DNA from: Fredericiella sp963839515
GTDB lineage: Bacteria > Chloroflexota > Anaerolineae > Caldilineales > Caldilineaceae
Assembly (NCBI GenBank): GCA_963839515.1
Contig: CAWIVN010000015.1
Coordinates: 310,001 to 374,000, forward strand
DNA length: 64,000 nucleotides
Direction: 5' to 3'
A program made the position numbers and the translations under genes. The first letter of the stretch is position 1, and every line of letters starts with the position of its first letter. The notes under the pieces were generated by a model, which saw only the letters and a program-made list of their open reading frames with translations, was not told where the DNA came from and ran no database searches. Below, in pieces: positions 23,624 through 32,467 of the stretch.

Positions 23624-25948
23624 GTGAACGCAAACCATACCCATCGCCATGACGAACCTGACGTCCCATCGACTGCCGCCAAGCCCGCGGCAGGCGCCGA
23701 CCACATGGGACACACTGAACACGTTCAGCAAATTGAGCACCCTGAGACAACCGATCATCCTGGCTCCGGCGCATATGTTGTACACAATGACCATACGAAC
23801 GGCAAGGATTTGGTTGAGCCTGTCGCCATGGACAGCCACAGTGGGCATCTAGCACCCGCTGGACAGAGTGAACACGATGAACACGGTGAACACGATGGGC
23901 ACGGTGCTCATGTGGATCACAGCGGTCACGAGCAGCTGTTCCGCCAACGCTTCTGGGTCTGTCTGGCGCTGACGGTGCCGGTTCTGCTTTACAGCCCCAT
24001 GATCCAGGAGTTGTTTGGTTTTGAGATGCCCCAGTTCCCGGGCAGCGAATGGGTTGCGCCACTGTTTGCTATCGTGATCTTTCTCTACGGCGGCATTCCT
24101 TTTCTGCAGATGGCCGTGCCGGAGATCGTCAGCCGCAAGCCAGGCATGATGCTGCTGATCTCGCTGGCGATTTCCGTGGCCTTTGTCTACAGCCTCGCCA
24201 TGGTCTTCGTCGACCCGCACAGCGGTTTCTTTTGGGAGATGGCACTGCTGATTGACGTCATGCTGCTAGGCCATTGGCTCGAGATGCGCAGTGTGCGCCA
24301 GGCGTCGGGCGCGCTCAATGAACTGGCTAAGTTGATGCCGGATACAGCCGATCGCGTCAGCGCCGACGGCACAATCGAACAGGTGGCGGTAAATGATTTG
24401 CGCAACGGAGACCTTGTGCTGGTGCGGCCAGGAGCAAGCATTCCGGCCGACGGCGAGGTGGTGGAAGGTCGTTCCGACGTCAACGAAGCGCTGATCACGG
24501 GCGAGTCAAAGCCGGTGGAGAAGACGACCGGCAGCAAGGTGATCGGCGGCTCGATCAACGGCAGTGGCAGCCTGCGCCTGCGTGTGACGGCCACCGGCGA
24601 ACAGACGGCGCTGGCCGGCATTATGCGCCTGGTGGCGGAGGCGCAGCAGAGCAAGTCAAATACCCAGGTGCTGGCGGACCGGGCAGCTGGTTGGCTGTTC
24701 TACATCGCCCTGGCCGTGGCGGCCCTGACGGCGGTGGTGTGGACACTAATAAGTGGCTGGGACATGAGCGTGGTCGAGCGCGTGGTGACCGTCCTAGTGA
24801 TTGCTTGCCCACACGCGCTGGGGCTCGCCGTGCCGTTGGTAGTGGCTATCAGCACGTCGCTGGCGGCCTCCAACGGCATTCTCGTGCGCAATCGGCTGGC
24901 ATTGGAGGCGGCACGCGGCGTAGACGTGGTGATCTTCGACAAGACTGGTACGCTGACGAAGGGTGAACAAGGTGTCGTTGCCATGGCAGCAGTCGCTCCG
25001 CTTGTCACGACGCCAAGCGCAACCGGTGGCGCCAAGCAGGCGGCAGAGGGCAACGCGCAAATCGACAATGCAGCGCTGGCGCTGACGGCTGCGGCCGAAG
25101 GCGACTCGGAGCACATCATTGCCGAGGCATTGCGTGCGCTGGCGCGCGCACGTGGCCTCACTTTGCCACAGATTACTGGCTTCACGGCCATCCAAGGACG
25201 CGGCGTAAAGGTGCAGGCCGGAGGGGAAACAGTGCACGTGGGTGGCCCGCGCCTGCTGGAGATGCTCAACCTTATGCCCCCGCCAGCCTTGCAGTCCTTT
25301 GCCGACGACGCCGGCGGGAAGGGGCAGACGGTAGTCTACCTGGTGCAGGACTCCAGCACGGGCAACAATGCCGTTACTGCCGCTTTTGCACTGGCCGACG
25401 TCATTCGGCCCGAGAGCAAGGGGGCGGTCGAGGAACTGCACGCCATGGGCAAGCAGGTCGCGCTGCTCACCGGCGACAGCCGCGCCGTGGCCGAAGCCGT
25501 AGCCAAGGACCTGGGCATCGATCAGGTGTTTGCCGAAGTGCTGCCCGGGCAGAAAGATGAAAAGGTGGCCGCGCTGCAGGCGCAGGGGAAAAGCGTGGCC
25601 ATGGTAGGTGACGGCGTTAACGATGCCCCGGCGCTGACGCGGGCGGATGTGGGCATTGCGGTAGGGGCGGGCACCGACGTGGCCGTCGAGTCGGCCGGGA
25701 TCATCCTGGTGCGTAATAACCCGGCCGATGTGGCCAAGACCGTGCGTCTCAGCCGCAATACCTATCGTAAGATGGTTGAGAACCTGTGGTGGGCGACCGG
25801 CTACAACATCGTAGCCCTGCCGTTGGCTGCCGGCATTCTGGCCCCCATTGGCATCGAGCTATCGCCGGCCGCCGGCGCGGCGCTGATGGCCGTCAGCACG
25901 ATCGTAGTCGCGATCAACGCGCAAACGCTGCGTGGGGCACGATTGTAA
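23624..25948 (+). CDS. copB: CopB-type copper-translocating P-type ATPase
   Basis: A 774-residue P1B ATPase. The first 108 residues hold about 19 histidines in HGH/HDEH-like units, a typical metal-binding extension. Membrane helices follow, with the TGES actuator motif, the metal-site motif CPH (C395-P396-H397) that marks the P1B-3/CopB group, DKTGTLT with phosphorylated Asp439, and GDGVNDAP. The usual SEHP motif of the nucleotide domain reads SEHI. The protein should export Cu(I)/Cu(II) or silver across the cytoplasmic membrane. The start is GTG at 23624 behind GGGAGGA. The OmpR/kinase pair and the Met-rich protein follow on the same strand. Confidence 0.93.
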   Translation: MNANHTHRHDEPDVPSTAAKPAAGADHMGHTEHVQQIEHPETTDHPGSGAYVVHNDHTNGKDLVEPVAMDSHSGHLAPAGQSEHDEHGEHDGHGAHVDHSGHEQLFRQRFWVCLALTVPVLLYSPMIQELFGFEMPQFPGSEWVAPLFAIVIFLYGGIPFLQMAVPEIVSRKPGMMLLISLAISVAFVYSLAMVFVDPHSGFFWEMALLIDVMLLGHWLEMRSVRQASGALNELAKLMPDTADRVSADGTIEQVAVNDLRNGDLVLVRPGASIPADGEVVEGRSDVNEALITGESKPVEKTTGSKVIGGSINGSGSLRLRVTATGEQTALAGIMRLVAEAQQSKSNTQVLADRAAGWLFYIALAVAALTAVVWTLISGWDMSVVERVVTVLVIACPHALGLAVPLVVAISTSLAASNGILVRNRLALEAARGVDVVIFDKTGTLTKGEQGVVAMAAVAPLVTTPSATGGAKQAAEGNAQIDNAALALTAAAEGDSEHIIAEALRALARARGLTLPQITGFTAIQGRGVKVQAGGETVHVGGPRLLEMLNLMPPPALQSFADDAGGKGQTVVYLVQDSSTGNNAVTAAFALADVIRPESKGAVEELHAMGKQVALLTGDSRAVAEAVAKDLGIDQVFAEVLPGQKDEKVAALQAQGKSVAMVGDGVNDAPALTRADVGIAVGAGTDVAVESAGIILVRNNPADVAKTVRLSRNTYRKMVENLWWATGYNIVALPLAAGILAPIGIELSPAAGAALMAVSTIVVAINAQTLRGARL

Positions 25949-26005
25949 CGCCAATTGCAGCCACGCCGCCGACGTGGCAAACCTTGTTGTTTGAGTGCTG
26001 CAGCT

Positions 26006-26737
26006 ATGAGCGAAGCATCTTTTACCGTATTAGTGATCGAAGATGATCGGCAAATTCGACGGGTGGTGCAGGGCTATCTGGAGCAGGCAGGGCTGCGCGT
26101 GCTCTCTGCGGCCGATGGGGAAAGCGGGCTGCAGCTGGCGCAGTATGAGAAGCCGGCCCTAATCGTGCTTGACCTCATGCTGCCGGGCATTGACGGCTGG
26201 GAGATCACCCGCCGCCTGCGCCATAATGCGGATCCGGCCGTTGCCAATGTGCACATCTTGATGTTGACGGCGCGCGTGGAGGAATCTGACCGAATTGAGG
26301 GCCTGCAACTGGGCGCGGACGACTACATGAGTAAGCCGTTTAGCCCGCGCGAGCTGGTGGCGCGCGTGCAGGCGGCACAGCGCCGGCTGCAGCGGCTGCC
26401 CGCCGCCGTGGCCGCACAGGTCGTAACGGTGGGCGGCCTGCGCATCGACCCAAGCTATCGCAGCGTGACGCTGAACGGCAAGGGCGTACGCCTGACGGCC
26501 GTAGAGTTCGACCTGTTGCTGGTCTTAGTGCGCAGCCCCAACCGTCCATTCACGCGCGACGAGCTCTTGACGGCGATTGAAGACGCGCACGTACAGCACG
26601 AATCCATCGCCGAGGTCGCTTACGAGCGTACCATAGACGCGCACATCAAAAATCTACGGCAGAAGTTGGGTGGCGCGGGAAGGCAGAGCCGCTTTATCGA
26701 GACAGTGCATGGCGTAGGCTATCGGTTCGTGGTGTAA
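26006..26737 (+). CDS. OmpR/PhoB-type response regulator
   Basis: A 243-residue regulator with an intact receiver (IEDD, phosphoacceptor Asp56 in LIVLDLMLPGIDGWE, Thr in MLTAR, Lys in DYMSKPFSPREL) and a winged-helix output domain (VRLTAVEFDLLLVLVRSPNR, then YERTIDAHIKNLRQKLG and IETVHGVGYRFVV). It lies 57 bases after the copper ATPase and 32 bases before the histidine kinase, so it probably controls copper response genes. The start at 26006 is preferred over a TTG at 25955 because the receiver begins just after it. Confidence 0.94.
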   Translation: MSEASFTVLVIEDDRQIRRVVQGYLEQAGLRVLSAADGESGLQLAQYEKPALIVLDLMLPGIDGWEITRRLRHNADPAVANVHILMLTARVEESDRIEGLQLGADDYMSKPFSPRELVARVQAAQRRLQRLPAAVAAQVVTVGGLRIDPSYRSVTLNGKGVRLTAVEFDLLLVLVRSPNRPFTRDELLTAIEDAHVQHESIAEVAYERTIDAHIKNLRQKLGGAGRQSRFIETVHGVGYRFVV

Positions 26738-26769
26738 GGCATGCAGACCGAGCGAGAAGGGAGAACAGC

Positions 26770-28260
26770 TTGGGCTCGTTTATTCGCAGTCGGTTGTGGT
26801 TGCGGCTGACTGTGGCTTTTGCCTTGATCATCTTGATCGGCGTGTTGGTAACGGTGTTGCTGGCACGCAGTGGGGCGGCTACGCAGTTTGATCATTTCAT
26901 GGTTCAGGGCCGTATGGTGCGCCCCGCCGTGATGCAGCAGGCGATCGCCGACCACTACTTTCATCACCAGGGCTGGTCGCACATGCAGGAGATGCTGCCG
27001 ACGCTGGTAAGCGCCGCGTCGGATGGTGCCATGAGCGGCATGATGGGTAACATGATGGGAATGCACGAGAATCGCCTGGTTGTGCTTGACACACAGGAAC
27101 GCGTGGTTGGCGACTCGCAAGGCACAGGCGAGCCATCACTGGAGTCCCCACTCAAACCCTCGTTACAGCGCTGGCCGCTCGTGGTTAATGGTGAGACGAT
27201 TGGAACGATGGTCGTGCAAGGCGCGCTGATGGGAGCAGCTGCCAATTCGAGCTTGTTGGTGGGGAGCCTGACACGCACCGTGTTGCTGGCGGCATTGGCG
27301 GCCGGTGTGGCTGCCCTGGCACTGGCCGCCTTGATCGTGCGCCAGATTACCCAACCGCTGGACGACTTGAGCAGGGCAGCGCAGCGAATCAGCGCCGGGG
27401 ATTTATCGGTGCGCGTGGGTGTTCAGGGTGATGACGAGATTGGCGCAGTGGCGCGCAGCTTTAACCAGATGGCTGATGGTCTGCAGCAGCAGGAGAAGCT
27501 GCGCCGCAACCTGGTGGCCGACGTCGCGCACGAACTGCGCACGCCACTGACCGGTATCCAGGGTGCGGTCGAGGCCATGCAGGACGGCGTCTTTCCGGCC
27601 GATGCCGAAAATCTCGAGGCCGTGCACGCCGAGGTTATGTTGCTCAATCGTCTGGTCGATGATCTGCGCACATTGGCGACAGCGGAAGCGGGGCAGCTTA
27701 CCTTGCTGCGCCGCTGCTTCGATATCGGCGAACTGTGCCGGCGGCAGGTCAACCTTTCGCAATACAGCGCCCAGGCGCGCAATATCAGCTTGACGGCGCA
27801 TGTTGAGCCCCAGGGCCCGTGGGTTTATGCCGACGAGCAACGTATCGGCCAGGTGCTGCACAACCTGCTGGACAACGCGCTGCGCCACTGCCAAGGGGGC
27901 CGCAGGGTGGATGTGGCAGTGCAGGCCGATGGTGGCTCAGCGACAGGCAGTGTGACAGGCTGTAGTGCCGGCGGCATCGCTGGGCAGAACTGCACCACGC
28001 ACGGCGTGACCGTGACCGTAACCGACGATGGTGAGGGCATCTTGCCTGGTGAATTGGAGCACGTCTTTGACCGCTTCTATCGAGCTGATCGATCACGCAT
28101 GCGATCCAGCGGAGGCAGCGGACTCGGGCTGGCCATTGCTCGCCAGCTGGTGCTGGCACACGGGGGCGATATGTGGGTGCAAAGCCCGCCGGCAGGCGCC
28201 AGTCGCGGTACGGCGTTTGGCTTCGGGCTGCCGGCGGCCACTCCGGATCATGAGACCTAG
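26770..28260 (+). CDS. Sensor histidine kinase with Met-rich sensor loop (metal-responsive type)
   Basis: A 496-residue membrane kinase starting at TTG 26770 behind AAGGGAGA. Helix 1 is at about 12-32 and helix 2 at about 165-190. The extracytoplasmic sensor between them contains His-rich (DHYFHHQGWSHMQEM) and Met-rich (SGMMGNMMGMHEN) segments suited to soft-metal binding. HAMP, HisKA (His254 in DVAHELRTPLTGI) and HATPase domains follow (NLLDNALRHC, GSGLGLAIARQLV); the ATPase domain carries a Gly/Ser/Thr insertion near 395-415. With the OmpR gene just upstream it forms a two-component system. GMMG units shared with the downstream secreted protein support copper sensing (inference). Confidence 0.93.
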   Translation: MGSFIRSRLWLRLTVAFALIILIGVLVTVLLARSGAATQFDHFMVQGRMVRPAVMQQAIADHYFHHQGWSHMQEMLPTLVSAASDGAMSGMMGNMMGMHENRLVVLDTQERVVGDSQGTGEPSLESPLKPSLQRWPLVVNGETIGTMVVQGALMGAAANSSLLVGSLTRTVLLAALAAGVAALALAALIVRQITQPLDDLSRAAQRISAGDLSVRVGVQGDDEIGAVARSFNQMADGLQQQEKLRRNLVADVAHELRTPLTGIQGAVEAMQDGVFPADAENLEAVHAEVMLLNRLVDDLRTLATAEAGQLTLLRRCFDIGELCRRQVNLSQYSAQARNISLTAHVEPQGPWVYADEQRIGQVLHNLLDNALRHCQGGRRVDVAVQADGGSATGSVTGCSAGGIAGQNCTTHGVTVTVTDDGEGILPGELEHVFDRFYRADRSRMRSSGGSGLGLAIARQLVLAHGGDMWVQSPPAGASRGTAFGFGLPAATPDHET

Positions 28261-28281
28261 CAGCTGCCTTTCGGCGGCTGC
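28260..28281 (+). terminator. Small hairpin after histidine kinase
   Basis: Arms GCAGCTGCC and GGCGGCTGC, pairing with one G-U, enclose a TTTC loop right after the kinase stop. The T-run is weak, so partial read-through into the Met-rich gene is possible. Confidence 0.4.
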
Positions 28282-28392
28282 CGTTCATAATTGCTTCATG
28301 TTTGCCTGTTATGATGGGCCTGCAGCTATCCACCATCTAGTAAGCGCCAGTTTTCTTAAGTCATACACAATGTATTGTTTGGGAGGAACCAG

Positions 28393-29430
28393 ATGAAGAA
28401 ACAATTTGTGCGAGTTCTTGGATGTAGCGCGGGCCTGCTGGCCGCATTGCTCCTTTCTTTGTCGTTGCTGGGAATGGAAACGCAGGTGGCGTCGGCCCAA
28501 GGGATCGAGCAGGATGCGCCGATGACCGACACTATGCCGATGAGTGACACCGTGCCTGCTATGGGTGGCATGGGGGGAATGGGTGCCATGGGCGACATGG
28601 CCCACATGATGGAGATGATGCAGAGCATGGAGAAGCGCATGTCGCAGATGGAAGAGCGCATGTCGCAGATGCAAGGCTCGATGCCGATGGGCAGCCAAGA
28701 TGGCGCCAAAGGCCAAGGCGGCATGATGGGTGAAGGCGGCATGATGGGTAAAGGTGGCATGATGCAGGGCGGCGGCGATCATCAGCACATGCACCAGATG
28801 ATGCAAATGATGATGATGATGCACATGATGGAAATGATGCATGACTCCAGCGGCATGTCATGCGACATGATGCAGGGCATGATGGGCGAAGGCGGCATGA
28901 TGCAGGGCATGATGGGCGAAGGCGGCATGATGAGCCAAGGCGATATGATGGGCCAAGGCGGCATGATGGGCCAAGGCGGCATGATGGGCGAAGGGGGCAT
29001 GATGGGCGGCACGCAGCCGATGACCGATACGATGGGGGCAGGCGCCGGGAACGGCCCGGGCCCGCAGGCAGCTGCAGCCACAGCCGATGAACGCGAAGCA
29101 GAATTGGGCGGGATCTCGGTCAAGGTGACACCCGTCAACCTGGCCGACCCCAGCGGCGAGACACTCGACTTCTCGGTGGACCTGGAGGCGCAGGGCCAGG
29201 CGCTGGACTTTGACGTCGCGCCGTTGGCGAAGCTCATGGTTGGCAGCCAGGAAGTTGCGGCAAGCAGTTGGAAGGTCAACTTCGACCACGGCCACCACGT
29301 GAATGGCACACTCTCCTTTCCGTTGGCAGATGTCGCATCGGCTTTGACGCCCGGGGCCAAGGTTATGGTTCACATCGAACAACCGGATGGCGGTGGAAAT
29401 GCCATGCTAAACTGGGACGTCCACGAGTAG
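28393..29430 (+). CDS. Secreted Met/Gly/His-rich protein, likely copper-binding
   Basis: A 345-residue exported protein with a signal peptide (MKKQFVRVLGCSAGLLAALL, cleavage near ASA-QG). Residues about 35-225 are extremely Met-rich: I count about 60 Met up to there, in GEGGMMG, GQGGMMG and MQGMMGEGG units and a HQMMQMMMMMHMMEMMH block, with one short SCDMM segment. A soluble C-terminal domain of about 110 residues follows (GGISVKVTPVNLADPSGE to the end), with a DHGHHVNG segment. Met clusters bind Cu(I) in CopA/CusF-like proteins, so a periplasmic or extracellular copper sink is inferred. I do not recognise the C-terminal domain. The GGGAGGA site fixes the start at 28393. Confidence 0.85.
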   Translation: MKKQFVRVLGCSAGLLAALLLSLSLLGMETQVASAQGIEQDAPMTDTMPMSDTVPAMGGMGGMGAMGDMAHMMEMMQSMEKRMSQMEERMSQMQGSMPMGSQDGAKGQGGMMGEGGMMGKGGMMQGGGDHQHMHQMMQMMMMMHMMEMMHDSSGMSCDMMQGMMGEGGMMQGMMGEGGMMSQGDMMGQGGMMGQGGMMGEGGMMGGTQPMTDTMGAGAGNGPGPQAAAATADEREAELGGISVKVTPVNLADPSGETLDFSVDLEAQGQALDFDVAPLAKLMVGSQEVAASSWKVNFDHGHHVNGTLSFPLADVASALTPGAKVMVHIEQPDGGGNAMLNWDVHE

Positions 29431-29433
29431 TAC

Positions 29434-30168
29434 CTAAGGCCAAAACCACTGCGCCAGTAGATGCACCAGCAGCGGAGCGAGAATCGAAGTCGCCAGGCCA
29501 TTGAGGCCCATTGCCAGGGCCGAAAATGCGCCGGCGACTTCGTTTACTTGCAGGGCCCGAGCGGTTCCGATCCCGTGTGACGCCAGCCCCAACGCGAAGC
29601 CCTGTGCGCTGGCGTCACGCACGCCAATCCTCTCCAGAATGGCCGTCCCAAACATTGCCCCGAAGATACCGGTCAAGATCACGAGCACGGCCGTCAGCGA
29701 TGGTAAGCCGCCGATCTGCTCCGAGATGCCCATGGCGATGGGCGTCGTCGCCGATTTTGGCGCGATCGACGCAACGACATTGCGCGGCGCACCCAGCGCC
29801 CAGGTGATGACGGTTGCCGTCAAGAGTGCGGTGGCTGAGCCGGCCAGCAGCGAAATGAGAATCGCCGGGCCTGAGTGGCGCACGCGGTCGAACTGTCGGT
29901 AGAGCGGCACGGCCAGTGCCACCGTAGCCGGGCCAAGCAGAAAATGGACAAACTGTGCGCCCTCAAAGTAGGTCTCGTAGGAGACGCCGGTGGCGAGCAG
30001 AATAGCAACCAAGATAACGATGGCGATCAGCACCGGATTGAAGAACGCCTTATGTCCGCTCTTGCGGAAGACATAGTCGCCGATCAGGTAGGCGACCAGC
30101 GTCAGCGTAAGGTTGAGCAGAGGGCTGGCGGCTAGATAGACCCAGATTTCGCGTGTGGTGTCAATCAT
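29434..30168 (-). CDS. lrgB: LrgB family protein
   Basis: A 244-residue polytopic protein of the LrgB/CidB family, with LLGPATVALAVPLYRQFDRV, APKSATTPIAMGISEQIGGL and GFALGLASHGIGTARALQVN as hallmarks. The family works with LrgA/CidA in murein hydrolase control or, in later work, in export of small carbon compounds such as pyruvate or glycolate. It overlaps the LrgA gene upstream by eight bases, so the two are translated together. Confidence 0.95.
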   Translation of the reverse strand: MIDTTREIWVYLAASPLLNLTLTLVAYLIGDYVFRKSGHKAFFNPVLIAIVILVAILLATGVSYETYFEGAQFVHFLLGPATVALAVPLYRQFDRVRHSGPAILISLLAGSATALLTATVITWALGAPRNVVASIAPKSATTPIAMGISEQIGGLPSLTAVLVILTGIFGAMFGTAILERIGVRDASAQGFALGLASHGIGTARALQVNEVAGAFSALAMGLNGLATSILAPLLVHLLAQWFWP

Positions 30169-30532
30169 GGGCAGTGCGCCTCTTCATCCAGGCACTGGTC
30201 CAACTCATGATCAGCCCGGTCACGGCGATCGTGATGGCGGCGCTGAGGACGAGGGCCAACGTCAGCGCCAGCCAGTTCTCGGCCATCAGGCGGGCGTGCA
30301 GCATCACGCCCACGCCGGCGGGCACAAACAGCAGTGACAGGTTCTGCAGCAACTCGCCGGTCACGAGACCGAGATCGTGTGGGACATACCCGCGCACCAC
30401 GAAGCCGCAAAAGAGGATCACCATGCCAAGCACTGGGCCAGGCAGGGGTAAATGGAGCAGGCGCGTGACGACCTCACCGGCCAACTGGCAGGTGAGCAGA
30501 ACGGTGAAGACAAGAACGATTCGGTTGCCCAT
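30161..30532 (-). CDS. lrgA: CidA/LrgA family protein
   Basis: A 123-residue membrane protein with four predicted helices and the family motif LPLPGPVLGMVILF, followed by NLSLLFVPAGVGVM. CidA/LrgA proteins are holin-like partners of LrgB. It starts at 30532 and its end overlaps the lrgB start. No LytSR-type regulator pair is adjacent. Confidence 0.94.
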   Translation of the reverse strand: MGNRIVLVFTVLLTCQLAGEVVTRLLHLPLPGPVLGMVILFCGFVVRGYVPHDLGLVTGELLQNLSLLFVPAGVGVMLHARLMAENWLALTLALVLSAAITIAVTGLIMSWTSAWMKRRTAHD

Positions 30533-30770
30533 AAGCTTTCTAATCGGTTATATAGTACGCAAAGAGCGCGATTCAATTCATTATACGCCCGGCTCTCATT
30601 GCCATTGAAGGACGTCAAGCCGCTTCCACCCCGACACTCGTTTGGACCAGAAGCCGCCATAGAGGTAGACAGTGAATTGCCATGGCGACTTTGCGGCGTG
30701 GGGGATTTGGAGCTTTAATAGATGTAGTGCACTTATCCGCTTCCACACGAAAGACAGCGCTGAACAAACC

Positions 30771-31703
30771 ATGAACCAGGCAAAACAACTGCTGCGCGAT
30801 TTGAGCCTGCCCGACGGCGACCGCTATGACCTGCCCACTTCGCCCATCCTTTTTCGCGATGGCGGCCATTATCGCATCGAGATTCCCAGTGTAGAAGGAC
30901 CGGCGGCGATGGCGGCCGTGCTCGAGGAGGCACAGCAGCGCGGGGTGCGCGTGCATCGCGTCTCGCAGGGCTCGGGGATGATGCTGCTGACCGAGGGCGA
31001 AATGCGCGAGATGGCAGCCCTGGGAGCAGAGCACCAAGTAGAAGTGTCGCTGTTTGTCGGGCCGCGCGCTACCTGGGAAGGATCGGGCCAGCCATTGACT
31101 CCCGACGGCAAGCTACTCGGTTGGCGCCACACCGGCATGGACCAACTGGCCTATGCCTTTGAAGACATCGTGCGCGGCGTCGAGGCGGGTATTCGCAGCA
31201 TATTGGTGGGGGACGAGGGGCTGCTGTGGCTGGTCAACGAGGGGCGCAGGCGCGGGGTGCTGCCGGCCAACCTGGTAACCAAAGGATCGGCGGTGCTGGG
31301 CGCCGCCAACCCGCTAGGTATCAAGCTGCTGCAGGACATTGGGCTGGATACGATCAATGTCGCCTCGGATATCAGCTTGCCGAGGTTGGCCGCGCTGCGC
31401 CAGGTGATCTCGATCCCGATCGACCTGTACGTTGAGGGACCGGACGGCCTCGGCGGTTTTACGCGCTATTATGAGATGGCGGAGATCGTGCGTGTCGCCT
31501 CCCCGGTCTATCTCAAGTTTGGCCTGCGCAACGCACCCAACATCTACCCCAGCGGCATGCACTTGGAGGGTGCGGCAGTGGCCACCGGCCGCGAGCGCGT
31601 GCGCCGTGCCGCCATTGGGCTGGAACTGCTGGAACGCGCTGGTGTGGAGTTTACGGCCTCACCTGCGGGTGCACCAGGACTCGGCATCCCGGTGAGAGGG
31701 TGA
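30771..31703 (+). CDS. U32-peptidase-like TIM-barrel protein
   Basis: A 310-residue soluble protein. The order of strands and the segments GWRHTGMDQLAYAFEDIVRG, ANLVTKGSAVLGAANPLGIK, DTINVASDISLPRLAALRQV and PIDLYVEGPDGLGGFTRYYE suggest a TIM barrel related to the peptidase U32/collagenase-like superfamily. I cannot assign a reaction. The start at 30771 is chosen because the preceding in-frame stretch (30672-30770) has non-protein-like composition. No clear operon partner is seen. Confidence 0.6.
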   Translation: MNQAKQLLRDLSLPDGDRYDLPTSPILFRDGGHYRIEIPSVEGPAAMAAVLEEAQQRGVRVHRVSQGSGMMLLTEGEMREMAALGAEHQVEVSLFVGPRATWEGSGQPLTPDGKLLGWRHTGMDQLAYAFEDIVRGVEAGIRSILVGDEGLLWLVNEGRRRGVLPANLVTKGSAVLGAANPLGIKLLQDIGLDTINVASDISLPRLAALRQVISIPIDLYVEGPDGLGGFTRYYEMAEIVRVASPVYLKFGLRNAPNIYPSGMHLEGAAVATGRERVRRAAIGLELLERAGVEFTASPAGAPGLGIPVRG

Positions 31704-31707
31704 GCGG

Positions 31708-31848
31708 ATGAACTGCATAGATGGTAGGAGCATGCAGTTGAGACACACCATATCGCTGGCCGTGGCCCTGTTGGCAGCAGCAGCGCTTGTATTCACGATG
31801 GTACTTACTGTGCGGTCACAAGGATGGGGCTTGATGCGTGCGGCCTAA
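31708..31848 (+). CDS. Possible 46-residue single-helix membrane protein
   Basis: A short frame begins four bases after the TIM-barrel stop and encodes one hydrophobic helix (ISLAVALLAAAALVFTMVLT) after a basic start, like a signal anchor. It overlaps the 3' end of the convergent acetyltransferase gene by 33 bases. There is no strong ribosome site. It may be chance. Confidence 0.3.
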   Translation: MNCIDGRSMQLRHTISLAVALLAAAALVFTMVLTVRSQGWGLMRAA

Positions 31849-32373
31849 ACACGCCTGCGTGCGGCGAGCCATAATCAGGTCCAGGCTCGTGGCGGCACCG
31901 GATTCGACTTCAAACGTCCGTGTGCTGACTACCTCGAATCCGTGCTGCTGGTAGAAGCGCTGCGCGCCGGGATTATGCTCCCAAACGTCGAGATAGATGG
32001 TTGGCGCACGCTCCAATTGCGGGTGCGCCAACGCAGCCTGCATGAGCAGCGTGCCGATTCCTTGGCGCTGAAGCTGGCGACGAACGTAAAGGCGGCGCAA
32101 TTCCTGGTCATCGCCGCTGGCAGGAGCGTAGCCTGCGCCTGCCGCACCGAACTGAACGTAGCCGACCATCTGTTCGCCCCCCTCCGCCACAAGCACGACG
32201 TCGTCGGCAAGAAATCGATCGACGTTTGCCGGCGCCAGGTTGCGGGCAAGGTGTGAAGCCAGGTCAGCGGGCGCAAAGGAGTGGCCAAACGAGTCGACAT
32301 AAGTGGTGATTGCCAGTTCAGTAAGCTGAGGGATGTCCTTGCTTGTCGCGCGACGAATCGATATCTCGGTCAT
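31816..32373 (-). CDS. GNAT family N-acetyltransferase
   Basis: A 185-residue acetyltransferase of the GNAT fold. It starts MTEISIRRATSKDIPQLTEL, has the acetyl-CoA binding signature LYVRRQLQRQGIGTLLMQAA (motif A), and the C-terminal VWEHNPGAQRFYQQHGFEVV. The substrate is unknown; small-molecule or protein N-terminal acetylation are both common in the family. It stands alone on the minus strand. Confidence 0.92.
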   Translation of the reverse strand: MTEISIRRATSKDIPQLTELAITTYVDSFGHSFAPADLASHLARNLAPANVDRFLADDVVLVAEGGEQMVGYVQFGAAGAGYAPASGDDQELRRLYVRRQLQRQGIGTLLMQAALAHPQLERAPTIYLDVWEHNPGAQRFYQQHGFEVVSTRTFEVESGAATSLDLIMARRTQACLGRTHQAPSL

Positions 32374-32467
32374 GATAATGAGGGCGCCTTCCGTCGGTTG
32401 CAGTGCTTAGTACGGCCTCTGACGCCCTGTTATACGTTATAGTGCTTTTGTTGTGCAAGTGCAACTG

